From: Gossypium raimondii | Lineage: Eukaryota; Streptophyta; Magnoliopsida; Malvales; Malvaceae | Assembly: GCF_025698545.1 (NCBI RefSeq) | Contig: NC_068566.1 | Span: 47,967,192-48,031,191, forward strand | Direction of reading: 5' to 3' | DNA length: 64,000 bases | In this document: one piece after another, positions 1-12,100 of the stretch | Layout of the letters: each line of letters starts with the position of its first letter | Position numbering within the stretch: position 1 is the stretch's first letter | Notes under the pieces: generated by a model | The model's database searches: none | What the model was told of the DNA's origin: nothing | The model's input: the letters and a program-made list of their open reading frames with translations, nothing else | Made by a program: the position numbers and the translations under genes

Positions 1-216
1 ATAATTAGAAATGATTTGGTCTTAACATTGATTTGATTAAGACAAATTAAACAAACCCTACAAGCAAATTTGACAATAATAATTCAAGGATCTTTATTAC
101 TAATAAACAAAACAAGTCCTTTATTCACACTAAAAATATATAAAAAAAAAAACATATGAAAATGGCATTAAGATCCTAATAAATTTATCAGCTGTGTTTT
201 GAGCCTTTGAAGCTTT

Positions 217-2717
217 TTACCATTTCAGCTTTGCTGGAAAATACTGCATTTAATCAAATATGAAAACTTTAGAGTTTATCATTGATTAAAGGGGAAAAAA
301 ATGGGGAAATTGGAGTAAAAAGAGCTTACTTTTGCAATGAGGGATTCATAATATGGCTTGACCTTCTCAACATCAACCAAGACTTTGCTTTTACTATAAA
401 GGTCATATTTGCTGTCATAATTTCATGAAAAAGTCAATCCAAGTCAGCTTTACGGTCTATAAAAACTAATTTTTTAGGGTTCATGGTAGGGGAAAAACTA
501 AAAAATTACATTTGGGGCAAGAGATGAACTATAAATTTTGGGGGTCAATGTGCAATTTTACTATTATACTAACTTATAATTTCATAAATATCAAAGGGAC
601 TAAAAGACACTTTAACCATTTTTGAGGGGCCAAGGCCACAGCCTGCCCCCTTATGGGAACTGACTTTTGTAGAGCTAAAATGTAAATTTATCATTGTATA
701 AGCTTATATCTTTCTAAATTTTAAAGGATTAAATTAAAATTATATATATTTTTAGGAGGTCTAAATACAATTTAACTATTTACTAACTTATAATTTTTTA
801 AAATTTAAATAGACCCCTAATTTAGGGCCACCCTTGCTCCTAACAATATAGTCCACAAGATTCAAACCCGAATTCCGAATAAATTAACAGTATAGTAAAT
901 TTGAGTAAAAAAAACACACTTTACTTGAATACTTTAAGCCATTTGAAGTTCTCTTTATCCTCTTTATTCATGAGCTGAGAATAAGCTCCATACTTATGCA
1001 ATGCTGCAATTAAATATGTTGAAATTAAGTAAAATGGATTATGATATTTCGAGACAAAACAGCATCGATATGGGAAAAAATGCTTACGATAGAACGAATG
1101 GTATCGGACGATGAACAATCCGGCAGAAGGCAATGTGGTTCCATTCTCCTTCGCAACCTGCATTCAGCATTATGACTAAAACTTTTGTTGCAAGAAACAA
1201 TTGAGTACTTTAGCTTAGAAGGATCTATATTAATGGAGTCAAAATGTATATATATACCATGTACATATAATCATCATGCCCCCATGACATAAGCACATTG
1301 TCTAGTCCACATCCTTCAATGTAAACTCCATTTCTGGTATTATACTTTGGATTGTTGAAATCAGGGTTTTCCTTAAAATACTACAAACAAAAATGGTATG
1401 TCAATTTACACAAACTCATAGCTTTTTTTAATGAAAAAAAATGATTAAATTTATCAAAAAAGAAAAAAAGAACCTTGTGATGAACATTGCTCTCATCAAA
1501 TGCACATCCCACAGGGAATGTATCACCTGTTATATTCAAGCTAGTTTTGTTAATGAAACACTTATAACATCAAAGCAATATAAGATCTTTTTTTTACTAC
1601 CACTTACCAACAACAGCCCATTGTGGTAGCCCTCCAAATTTTGGAAGAACCAAGATTTTTCCGAGATCTGTAAAAGCAAAATTATCTTACTTTTTTACCG
1701 TTGGAAAATGAAAGTAAAAGTATCACGGAGGCTCCTACTATAAGAATGAATTTGTCATTTTCTGAATAGAAATAAGAAAATACAATTTTTAATCTGACTC
1801 TTAGTAGAGAGGCTTTCATGATACTTTTATCAAAAATGAAGATTTTTATAGGGTTTTTGTATTATTTTACCATGGATAAGAGCAGTCAAATGTAACCAAT
1901 TTTCATTAGGATAATCTTTTCTAATTGCTTCAGCACTTTGCAACAAATGTTGAATTTGGGGTTCATCTAAATCAGGATCACTCTCATCAACAATTTCATT
2001 GAGTAGTTCACAACATTCCCATATCCCCATTTCAGCTTTATCAAGCTTCATATATTCTTCCCTCATTTGCTTCACCTATACATTTTATTATGTAATTAAA
2101 ATATATATGTTAATATATCAACTTTGCATATATACACACATTTTCACTTACAAACTCATAGGTTTGGTTAATATGACTTGATTTGTAGTGTTGCTCGACA
2201 ATGTCTTTTCTCCCATTATCTGTTTCATAATCCCTGTCAGTCATTTCAACAAACGGTGAATTAGCTATATTCAAAAACACCAAAAAAAAACCATTGCACA
2301 CACACACACACAAACCCATACATGCATAAATACATACATCTCCATTGTTTCCTTCCCAATCAAAACCTGAAATTCAACACAAAACCAATCCTTTGCACCC
2401 ATAATTTTTTTTACTTCTCCTAGTTCTTCACATAACCATAGCACTGAATCATGAACTTTCACATGCATACATATGTATATATATTACCTAAATGAGTTTC
2501 CAAAAGCATTCTTTTCAGGCAATGCAAATTCATCATTTGATACCAATTCATTAGCATCGAGCTGAATCTTTTGCCCCTTTGCTTGACCAACTAAACACCA
2601 AGTAAATGAAATTATTAATGATATTAAAACCATATAAATGTATAATCATAATTGAAAATGAAATGAAAAATAAAATAAAATAAACAAAATACCTTTGCCA
2701 ATGCAAATAGTCACCAT
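217..2717 (-). CDS. MIOX: myo-inositol oxygenase (MIOX), 11 exons, complete
   Basis: Oxidises myo-inositol to D-glucuronate in the cytosol, feeding UDP-glucuronate for cell-wall polymers. Exons on the minus strand: 2693-2717, 2488-2590, 2152-2233, 1871-2075, 1608-1667, 1474-1526, 1258-1380, 1088-1157, 925-1003, 330-411, 217-243. All junctions are GT-AG and in frame, giving 302 residues (plant MIOX is about 310). Family signatures seen: [30 protein letters not shown] (HD-type metal site, split by an intron after the His), [33 protein letters not shown], and the C-terminus KYFPAKLKW. The His/Asp residues expected to bind the di-iron centre are present. The start is the only Met of exon 1 (MVTICIGK). 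The N-terminal segment is shorter than in Arabidopsis MIOX4, as is usual for this variable region. Introns hold a (CA)8 run and two short transposon remnants. Confidence 0.96.
492..660. mobile_element. family D repeat remnant in MIOX intron 9
   Basis: Within the intron 412-924. It carries the landmarks of a family seen about ten times in the window: a stretch like 'caatttta.tattatactaact.ataatttcataaa' followed by 'ggggccaaggccacagcctgccccc'. Other copies lie near 23955, 35862, 44725, 45765, 46530, 47382, 51768 and 55648. No target duplication was identified. Confidence 0.5.
1713..1831. mobile_element. family A MITE, short deleted copy, in MIOX intron 4
   Basis: Inverted ends read 'gtaaaagtatcacggaggctcctac' and, at the other end, 'gaggctttcatgatactttta'. 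These match the GGTAAAAGTACCATGGAGG family whose best copy is 9374-9752. At about 120 bases it lacks most of the interior. Confidence 0.65.
2297..2312. repeat. (CA)8 microsatellite in MIOX intron 2
   Basis: Eight exact CA units inside the intron between exons 2 and 3 (2234-2487). A likely length-polymorphic marker with no coding effect. Confidence 0.9.
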
Positions 2718-3155
2718 TTTTTACAGCAAAAATGAAAGGGTAATATAAGAAAAAAAAATCAAAGAGAAAAGCAATGAAATGAGACTGTTTAAGAGATGAG
2801 AATTTATAGAAATGGAAGAGTGTACTAAAATGAAAAAGATTTATTTCCCATTTTAATAAAGATTTGATTTGTTTTAGGGTTCTTTGGAATTTGGATACTG
2901 ACAGGGAAAAAAATCAATCTTTTTTATCTTCAAGCTAAAATGGTGGCGAAAGTTCCTAACTTTCTATATTAAATACTGAGATTAGCAAATATTTACTTTT
3001 GGCTGACTCAAATTTACGTGGATGGTCTTATCTTTTGCCATCAATTTGTGTTAATTCATTAAATATAAATATATAAAGTTTTTTTTTCTTCCTACAATGT
3101 GTAATACTTTTGTAACTAATAAACCGATGACGTGTTGTGCTTTTTATTACATGTC
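2718..3155. other. MIOX upstream region
   Basis: About 440 bases between the MIOX start and the Mutator-like element. Apart from the TATA-like motif at 2801-2810 and AT-rich sequence I see no further feature. Confidence 0.6.
2801..2810 (-). promoter_or_regulatory. probable TATA box of the MIOX gene
   Basis: On the minus strand this reads TCTATAAATT, about 85-90 bases upstream of the MIOX ATG. That spacing suits a short 5' UTR. Assigned by motif and position only. Confidence 0.45.
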
Positions 3156-3164
3156 ACTCATTAC

Positions 3165-4498
3165 GGGTTTTTTACTAAACTAGGCTAATTTTTTTTTTTA
3201 CTGAAATAGGGTGTCAGAAAAATTATTTACAAAAATGAATTATTTTTTCATTGGTGCCTATCTCAGAGGCGTCAATGAATAAAAAACTATTAAATTTTTT
3301 TTCTTTTTTTGAATAAAATATTATTTTTTTAAAAATTAAATAAAAATACGGGTCAAAATACGGTCAAAGGGGAAAATGGGTCGGGTGGCGCCTCATAGGG
3401 AGGCACCATTAAAAGTGTCTCATAAGGAGGCGCCATTAAAAGTGCCTCATAGGGAGGCGCCAATGGGTAATTTTGTATGTATATTGTAACTTTTTGTATG
3501 AATATTATAATTTTGTATGAATATTGTAATTATTTTATAATTAATTTTGTATTTATAGTTTTGGATTAGTATTTTGTATGAATAGTGTAATTTTTTGTAT
3601 GAATATTGTAATTTTTTATGAATATTGTAATTATTTTATAATTAATTTTGTATTTATAGTTTTTGATTAGTATTTTGTATGAATATTATAATGTTGTATG
3701 AATATTGTAATTATTTTATAATTAATTTTGTATTTATAGTTTTGGATTAGTATTTTGTATGAATATTGTAATTTTGTATGGATATTGTAATATTGTTTGT
3801 ATGAATATTGTAATATTGTTTGTATGAATATTGTAATTTTGTATGAATATTGTAATTATTTTATAATTAATTTGTTAGTAATTTAGGATTATGTTATAAA
3901 TTTTTGTGTTTGTAATTATTTAAAATTTAATTTATTAGTAATTTAGGATTAAGCTATAAATTGTTGTGTTTAGTTTAGTATTTGGTGAGTTTAATATAAA
4001 AGTTTATAAAAAATTAAAAATCATTTTATTAAAAGTTTAATTATAACTGACTTTTTTAATCATATAGTTGTTGTTAACTCATTTAATTTTTATATAATGT
4101 AACTTTTATATTATGTAATTTTATTTTATTTTGTATTTATTTAACAGTATTTATTAATTTTTTGAAACAAATTTTTACATAAAATAATACCATTGGCGCC
4201 TCTCAGATAGGCACCACCATTGGCGCCTCTCAGATAGGCGCCAATACTATGTATTATACGGGTCATATACTGACCTGAGAAAATATTTAATTATATTTTA
4301 TAAAAAAAATTTAATATAAAATATTCATTGGCGCCTATCTAATAGGCACCATTAAAAAAGAAAAAAAAATATTTTTTTATTCATTGGCGCCTCTGAGATA
4401 GGCTCCAATTAAAAAAATACCCCATTTTCGTAAATAAGTTTTCTGACACCCCATTTCAGTACATAATTTTTTTTAAACCCATTTTAATAAAAAACCCC
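3165..4498. mobile_element. non-autonomous Mutator-like element with long TIRs and 9-bp TSD
   Basis: The ends are long imperfect inverted repeats of about 100 bases or more. The left end runs from GGGTTTTTTACTAAA through 'actgaaatagggtgtcagaaaa' to 'ggtgcctatctcagaggcg'. The right end, read in reverse, gives GGGGTTTTTTATTAAA, 'actgaaatggggtgtcagaaaa' and 'ggagcctatctcagaggcg'. It is flanked by the direct repeat ACTCATTAC at 3156-3164 and 4499-4507. A 9-bp TSD with long TIRs starting in G is the Mutator signature. No transposase reading frame is present; the interior is an AT-rich tandem array plus GGCGCC palindromes. Confidence 0.85.
3474..3880. repeat. nested minisatellite inside the Mutator-like element
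   Basis: A short unit close to TTGTATGAATATTGTAA is repeated many times. It sits in a larger unit of roughly 90-110 bases ending 'ttataattaattttgtatttatagtttt(g/t)gattagtatttt', present about three to four times. The two periods together indicate stepwise amplification. Confidence 0.8.
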
Positions 4499-4507
4499 AC
4501 TCATTAC

Positions 4508-5652
4508 ATATAAATAAAGAAAAAAAATGATAAATTTCACTAGTAGTCACTCAATTATTGATAAGTTTATTATTGGTCACTTAACTATGAAATCTTACGA
4601 AAAGATTATCCAGCTATTAGTAAATTTCTTTTGTGGTCATTCAACTATTCAATTTTGTCTTCTTTTTTTTTCACTAGCCGCCTAAGGGTGGCAGCTTTTA
4701 GAGTTGATATAATAACTTTAACCCTCAACATTTATAAATTATGTCAATTTAGTCTTGATTTTAAAAAAATTAACCGTCAGCATTTACACATTGTGTAATT
4801 TGATCTTTTTGTAGTTTTGCTTTTCTTTATGACATTAATGGTTAATTTAAAAAGAATGAGAAAATATGCATATTATTATCTTGAATTTTTGGGTGTTTTT
4901 ATTTTTTATATTTTCAATCAAATTTAGTTGATTTTTTTAGCTTTTTAGGTGAAATGATTCCAAAAATAAAAATATAAAAAGACCAAATTACACAAGGTGT
5001 AAATGTTGAGAGTTAAATTTCTTAGAATCAAGATTAAATTGATATAATGTATAAATATTGAAGGTTACATTCCTATTACGCCAATTTTAAAAGCTACTAC
5101 CGCTAGCTAACCAATGATAAAAAAAGACAAAATTAAGTGACCATTTTTAAACTTTTTATAGTTGGATCGGATTACTTTTTGTCCCCTCTACTCAAAAAAT
5201 AGGTAAATTAATTCTTCTACATGTGAGCAAAGAATAAATTGGCTATTTTGTTAAAAATTTCATCAATTTCTACTGTTAAAAGTAAGTCTCTATACATTAA
5301 TATAAAATAACACTATCTATTTATTTTATCAGTTAGTTAATTTTTAATAGTAGTAATTAGTAAAAATATTTAACAAAAATTTCGATTTACTTTTTACTCT
5401 CTATTTTTATCTAATATAAATGAAACTAATTTCTAACATTTTTCAATAGCGGGACAAAACACAACTTAGCTCGGTCCTCCGTCACAAAAATGTTCTAAAA
5501 TTCTGAAAAGAAAATGAAAAAAAAAATCTGAAAAAAAAAATGAAAATGACATCGTTAAATCTGCCAAATAAAATCTCTTATGCACTCATCCAAAGTTTAA
5601 ATCTTTCCCAAAGTCGAAATCTTTGCTGCTGAAACTGACAAGCTCATAAAAA
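4508..5652. other. AT-rich spacer between the Mutator-like element and the cpRNP gene
   Basis: Holds a family B palindromic repeat (about 4530-5175) and a diverged family A-like stretch (about 5175-5470, 'gtcccctctactcaaaaaataggtaaatta'). The last 180 bases are the presumed 5' region of the ribonucleoprotein gene. No gene is seen. Confidence 0.6.
4530..5175. mobile_element. family B palindromic MITE-like repeat
   Basis: The left arm contains 'ggtcattcaactatt', 'aaccctcaacatttataaattatgtcaatttagtc' and 'acacattgtgtaatttg'. The right arm carries the reverse complement: 'acacaaggtgtaaatgttgagag', 'aagattaaattgatataatg' and 'aattaagtgaccattttt'. The whole could form a long hairpin. Related copies lie at 25608-26590, 27400-28043 and 28783-29367. 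No TSD resolved here. Confidence 0.65.
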
Positions 5653-8016
5653 ATGGCAGCACTTTCCTTTCCATGGTACACTAAAACCCTATTATGTCCC
5701 AAACCCACAAAGCTCTGTTCCTTAGCTTCCCATGTATCAATATCTACTAGCCCTCTGTTTTCCCACAATTTCTCAATCTCTCCATTAATCATCACCCATA
5801 AAAATCTGAGCTTTACACTCTGTTCTACCCTGCAAGAAATAAGCTTTGAAGCTGAAACAGAGAAAACCCAGAAACCGAATGTGAAAAGAAAGCTCTTTGT
5901 CTTGAATTTGCCTTGGGCTTTTACTGTTGATGATATCAAAGATCTCTTTGGCCAATATGGGAATGTTAAAGAGGTTGAGGTACCTTCCCAAAAAATATAC
6001 CTTTTTAGTGATTTTTTTTTATAGAAAAATATAAATTTGTGATGATTTATGATATGGTTCCTTTTGTTTGCTATGTGGAATTGTGTATTGTTTTTAGATT
6101 ATAAAGCAAAAAGATGGGAGAAGTAGGAATTTTGCTTTTGTAACTATGGCTTCTGGTGATGAAGCTCAAGCTGCTGTAGATAACCTTGATTCTCACGTAA
6201 GTGTTTTTTTTTTTTTTAATTTCTACTGTTAGCCCTTGTACTTTAATTTGTTCAATTTTAGTCTCTACTGTTTAGATTGATCAATTTTAGTCATTGTAGT
6301 TTTTATTGGTCAATTTAGTTTGACTCAAATAGGAGTAGTGAAATTTGTTTTGTTAAATTCAATTACTAGGCTTATACTATACATGCAATTGTAGATTTAG
6401 TCTGTATTTTTCGATTGAGTCATTCTAAGTTCCAATACTTTTTGAATTCTGAAATTTCAATTTTGATGCAAATAATCGTCCTTAATCCATTATCAAATTT
6501 TTTTAGTAACTTATGAAAGTAACAAGTTGACGTGACATTAGACATATGACAATATGTTTGCTGTATTGGATTTCGAAAATAGCAGAACCTAATGAATTTA
6601 GTAGCTATTCTTTGGTGATGATTGAAATTTCAAACTTTGAAAAGTATAGAGACTGAAAATGACCAAATTAAAGTATAAAGATTAAATCCAGAACAGTTGC
6701 AAAGTATAAGGACTAATAGTAGAATTTAACTTTTTTTACTCTTTTTGTTTGGTTTCTGTGCTTGAAGGATATGTTTTTATTTTTCGCTACCATGTTCATT
6801 AAAGGTCTGCCATTTATATACTCTGCTAGTCAACTTGGTTCAACACATTTTAATTGTTTACATTAGTCTAAATGAAATCTTGTGATAGTCTTTTGAAGGT
6901 CTCATTTATGTCAATGGTTTATAAGTTTTATGATATTCAATTATTTTCTTATTTTCACGTGGCTGATTGAATTTTAACTCGGTTAACATTGTTGTTGTAG
7001 TAGATTCAAACATGTTTAAACGCGTGTTATTCTTTCATTAGCTCATATTCTTTTAAACGTAATAAGAGAAATTATGATAAAAGTACGATGGAGACCTTTA
7101 TACTAATAGTTAAATTGCATTTTGTCTCATCTAATAAGAAAAAGAGCAAATGGTTCTTTGAGTAAAAAGGATCTTTTATGGTACTTTTATCAATAAATTG
7201 CTTTCCATTTGTGTGCAGGAAGTTTCAGGGAGAACTATAAAGGTAGAGTTTGCAAAGAGATTAAAGAGACCTTCACCAGCTTCATCTAAACCGATTGTAC
7301 TTCCTTCTCGCGAAACACGCCATAAGGTTTACGTATCGAATCTTAATTGGAAAGTCCGGTCGAGTCATCTCCGAGAATTTTTCTCGACCTTCAACCCGGT
7401 TTCGGCCAGAGTTATATTCGGTACCCCATCAGGACAGTCTGCAGGGTATGGCTTTGTTTCATTTGCCACAAAAGAAGAAGCTGAAGCTGCAATTTCTACT
7501 CTCAATGGGAAGGTAAGTACTAATCAAATTTGTTCTATATAGGTAAAACTACCATGGAGACTTCTGTGTCAGGAGTCAAATTGCATTTTGCGTCGTTACT
7601 TAAAAATGACAAAATTGTCATTGTATGTTAGGTCAAAGAGCAAATAGGTCCTTTCTGTCAATAATTTCATCTATTTTGACTGTTAAAAACTAGTGTAAGT
7701 AACAGAATGCAATCCGATACTTAGTACTAAGTAGGTAAAAGGGCCATGGAGGACAAATATGGCCCTTTTACCTACTGTGGTAAGGACTTAAATTGTAATG
7801 TTTATGCACTTTGTTAATGAAACTTTTTCTCATCATAAGTTTCTTTGTTTATCAGCTTGAATGAGAACACATCGTCATGCATTCCATCGTTCTTTGTTTT
7901 TGCAGGAATTGATGGACCGGCCACTACGCTTGAAATTCAGTGAGAAAACAGCTGATGAACCCGGAGATGAAAACACGGGACAAAAGGAGCCCGATGATCA
8001 AACCGAAGAGTCTTAA
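5653..8016 (+). CDS. chloroplast-type ribonucleoprotein with two RRM domains, 4 exons
   Basis: Predicted plastid RNA-binding protein of the cpRNP class, which binds and stabilises chloroplast transcripts. Exons: 5653-5979, 6098-6196, 7219-7512, 7906-8016; 276 residues. Residues 1 to about 65 are rich in Ser/Thr and poor in acidic residues, like a plastid transit peptide. RRM1 spans about 80-157, with RNP2 LFVLNL and RNP1 RNFAFVTM. RRM2 spans about 178-255, with RNP2 VYVSNL and RNP1 AGYGFVSF. The C-terminus is acidic (ADEPGDENTG...). In classical cpRNPs an acidic stretch precedes RRM1, so the C-terminal acidic tail is a modest difference. The layout recalls Arabidopsis At1g01080-type proteins. 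Introns 2 and 3 contain family A MITE copies, and intron 2 also a second inverted-repeat element. Confidence 0.9.
6218..6730. mobile_element. inverted-repeat element (family G) in cpRNP intron 2
   Basis: The left side 'tttctactgttagcccttgtactttaatttg' is mirrored on the right by 'caaagtataaggactaatagtagaattta'. The interior arms 'caattttagtc' and 'gaccaaattaaagtataaagatt' also match in reverse. The ends resemble elements near 45628-46225 and 46785-47165. TSD not resolved. Confidence 0.55.
7076..7193. mobile_element. family A MITE, short copy, in cpRNP intron 2
   Basis: Starts 'gataaaagtacgatggagacctttatac' and ends 'tatggtacttttatc', with 'aattgcattttgtctcatct' inside. It sits immediately before the acceptor of exon 3, so the splice site's upstream region lies next to transposon sequence. 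Confidence 0.65.
7542..7790. mobile_element. family A MITE, rearranged copy, in cpRNP intron 3
   Basis: 'ggtaaaactaccatggagac' and 'gtcaaattgcattttgcgtcg' mark the left side. A 'gcaatccgatacttagtac' reversed arm and a second 'ggtaaaagggccatggagg' follow, so the end is rearranged or two copies abut. It occupies about 60% of the intron 7513-7905. Confidence 0.6.
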
Positions 8017-9107
8017 ATCTTCACTGGGATTTCATATTTCTCCATCCTTTTTCAGAGCAGTGTATACAACTTTTCTCTGATGAATGAGGAAAGTAATCGT
8101 AAATGTTTTTTTTTTTTTTGATAAAAAGTAATTCGTAAATGTTACATTCTCTCTACGTCTTTTTTCTTTGGTGAAATTACTTGGTAGGTCCCAGGGATTG
8201 AATCAAATTAGTAATTCTACTATTAAATAAATTTATTTACTTCTAGTATTATTAAAAGAATCAAATAAAACTAAATATCAACCTTTATACTACCTAACAG
8301 AGTTAATAAAGAGATTTAACAATTATTTCTTCTTCTTTTTTGTCTTAATAAACCTCCATATTATTTACAATGTATTTTTGTTGTATTGAGTGAGTATACA
8401 TTATCAATTTGACCCGAGTACCATTAGTATACATGTTCTAAGGGAAGTCAATTTAGTCGTAGATCGACAAAGTTAATGTTGCTTTTAGTTGTAACAATGC
8501 AGTTTTGTTTTTCAAAAAAAAAACGAACTGACAAATCAATTCTAAAATCCTGGCCTTATTTTAATGGTTAAAATATGTCACATTTTGTAAATCTAAAATT
8601 TAAGTCATATACCTTTATTTTTAAAAGTTTAGTCCAACTATTTTTCAGATTTTAAAATTTAAAATTTAAAATCTAATTATTAACTCTCTTCAAATTATTT
8701 TGTTAAATTAAAATTTATTACAACATTTTATTTTATTATATTGATACCAAGCGAGTCTTTTTATTATTATTTCAAAATGTTATATCAACAAATTTAACAA
8801 AAAAATTAAAAGTATTAACAATTAGACATGAATTTGAAAATCTAAAAATTAAAAGACTAAATTCATAAAAATAAAAGTAGAAAGACAATTCCAAATCATT
8901 CATAACACAAAATTCATTGAACAAATAGATTACATATACATATAGAGGAACTATATATCTCATTCAAACCTAGCAAGTAACAATGGTACAAGAATTTTAA
9001 ATTATTAACATTGGAACAAAAAGGAGCCTAGTTCATAAAGGCATAAAATTAAAATCCCAAAGTTAATAGGTTCATGTTTTTGTATTGTATAACACAAATC
9101 CCTAAAC
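8017..9107. other. spacer between convergent cpRNP and PIG-W genes
   Basis: Holds the 3' flanks of two convergent genes. A weak inverted-repeat pair occurs at about 8560-8890 ('aaatttaagtcatatacctttatttttaaaagttt' against its reverse near 8830-8885), probably an old MITE. Nothing coding is seen. Confidence 0.5.
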
Positions 9108-12100
9108 CTACCAAAATTTATATTTCACCCCAGAAAAATCTATGAGTACCATGACAACACACAATGTCAAAGAATAAGAAACCAAGATCAAAACAGCTGA
9201 TAATGGTGACACAAATATGGTATCCACAGATAAATTTACCAGGCCTGTTAGCAGATTTGCCTGCATAAATGATCAAATACGAGAAAACCCGTTACCGTTA
9301 TTTATTTTTTAGCAAGATGATGATCCCCGACAATAAAGGAGTCTTTAAGCACATACATGAATGAAAAAAGAGGGAGTAAAAGTACTATGGAGGCACCTGT
9401 ACTAGGAGTTAAATTATATTTTTCCCCATTTACTTCAAAAATGGACAATTTAGTCCCTATATGTTAAATTAAAGAGCCAACAATTCATTTCTGTTAAAAA
9501 TTTTATCCATTTCTACAGTTAAAAATTGGCATAATAGACGGAATAACCAAACAGTTACACGTAGTGTGTCACATGTACCTCATTCTAGCATACAAGATTC
9601 AATTTTTAATAATAAAAATGGATGAAATTTTTAACACAAAGATCGCTTTGTTTTTTTATCTAACATACACGGATTAATTTGTCCATTTTTCGAGTAGAGA
9701 GGGCAAAATGCAATCTGACTTATGGTAAAAGAGCCTCCATAGTACTTTTACCAAAAAGAGAGATGTTCAATTTACCACAAGAAAGGAAGCCAATAAATTT
9801 CGGTCAAATGCTCTTTCAAGACATAAAGTTTTGTGCCCGATGATGTTATCGGCAAGCAATCGCAGTGCTAATAGCTGAAGCAATTGGTAAACCTTTTGTT
9901 AGCTATGCAACTCATGTGATAGTAGACAATAAAACTATACACATCCATCACCATTCAAAGGGACCGGGACATTTTTCTATTATTCGGATTTGAAGCACTA
10001 ATTGAAACACCAACAAGCATTTCGATTATCTTGTGTAAGTAATTGCATCTATGTTCATCAAGTATACCAAAAACCTATGTTGCTCCGTCTCTTAATATCC
10101 AAATACAAGCAAAATAACCAAAGACACAACCAAAAAAGGTACACAGGCAAGGGTTCAATTTGTATAACAAAGTTTCTGAGTGAACTTTTCTTGAGAGGCT
10201 AATAGAGAACAAACATGGTAATTCGAACCCAAAAATTCCTAGCAGTGTCATGGTTGATAGTCAATCTTCAGATACCTAAGTCGAAACAAATAAATTTCCC
10301 TTAGAGTCTTACCATATTGACACGATTTCTACACATGTCAAACTAAGTTTCATAGCTCCACCAAAATACATCTTAGATGAAAAGGACACTTTGCTCACGA
10401 AATGTCTTTGTTTTTCACTCAAACTAGTAGTTGACAAGCACATATAATCATAGAACCAGTACCATCCAATCCTCTTCTTAAATGTAATAAAAATAAATTG
10501 AGTTAATTGAATCCAACATCCCTAAACTATGACACTCATTTTAAATTGGTCTCCAAACTTCAAAACGTTCTAATTACATCCCCAAATTATTGAAATTGTT
10601 AATTTAACCATTAAATAACACATAAAATCTTATATGATATAATTTAAAATTAAAATTTCAAAGAAAAGTAAAATGTTGCTGCATAACTTTTAAAATAAAA
10701 ACTAAAAATAAAGAACAACAAAAAAAAAGAAAAGAAAGAGTGAATGATAATTTATGTAAAAGCTTCGAAACCCTCAAAACCAAGATTTTTCAACATCCAT
10801 TTTTACAATATTTTTCTTTAAAATTTTCATTTTAAATTATGCCATATAAGATCTGATGTCTCGTTTAACAGTTAACGATTTTAGTAATGAAAAGACCTTA
10901 TTGATATAAGGTCGATAATTGAGGATGTTTGGTGCAATTAACTCAAGAAATTTTAAAAAGAGAGGAAGAGGAAGAAGAAGAAGAAATTGCAAAACCTGTA
11001 GATTTTGAGCCACCACCCAAGTAACATAAGCCAGGTTGCACTGCAAAAATTGCATAGCACGGTTCAGTGAATCATGATTGTGAATTCCAAGATAGTTTTA
11101 CAAATTAGTAAATATACGATATCCTACCATTCTACGTGAAATTCTTTCAACATATCTGTCTATAAGCAACGTTAAAATCCTGCGACAAGCAAAGGTAGCA
11201 AAAATCAGGTCACTCTTCATGCAATCAATTTATTAGGAATGAACACAACCAATTTTGGCAACAAAAACGACATGAGAGTTATATATACCAAAACATAATA
11301 GTAAGAAGGCAGATTCTGATTCGTGTTTCATGCTTGCTTCTCTGCTTGGTAGTATGATTTTCAAAGAAGAGATAGTAGCTGACCTGAACACCAACAAGAT
11401 ACATACCCCAGTATCCTGGGTACGATAACAAGTAATCACTTGACAAAATCTTGTATCAAGATGACATGATGAGAAGAGTTACTAATAAAAAGGAACTGCA
11501 TAGACCATAACACCATTTTACTCTTTTTAGATGAAAAAGAACAATTAGTAGCCTATTATTCCGTAGAAAGAAGACAAATCTCCAATGGAAGAAATGGTCC
11601 TAAAAATTAATATAGAAATTCTTTTTCTCTCATCATTTTCAGTTTCCTTCTAATCAATACAAGCTGTTTTTCAGCTAGATGATCGAAGATCAACATCAAA
11701 ATGCAAAGAATACAGTTTTTTTTTTCTCAGGGGATCTCAAGAATCTTACAGACAACATATCCAAGAATAAAGCTGTAGGTGCAAAAAAATTAAAACACTA
11801 TGATAAAGCATACAACAATGGGATGGGACATTAGGTACAGTCCTAAATTTTCCTTACCAAATAAGCTAAAAATTCCCTCCTTGTTTCTGCTTATGACATC
11901 CGTACCCCTTTCATTAGAAAGAAGATAAACATTTAGCCCATTAGTCAACCAACTTTGGTACCCTGAGAGTTAGAAAGTCAACTTACTATATAGGACCAAT
12001 CAAAAAGCAAATACCAGAATATAAAAACAAACTTCATAAATATGAAGGTATACCAACTAAAATTACTGAACCAAGAATTCCAGAATATTCTGCGGGAACA

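Noticed and set aside
921-1163. 80-codon frame joining two MIOX segments
   Set aside because: It reads through an intron; homology breaks at HSFY and resumes at LHKYGAY, with a donor at 1087 and an acceptor at 1004-1005.
5586-5939. 117-codon open frame antisense to cpRNP exon 1
   Set aside because: It mirrors a real coding exon; composition follows the opposite strand and no domain is recognisable.
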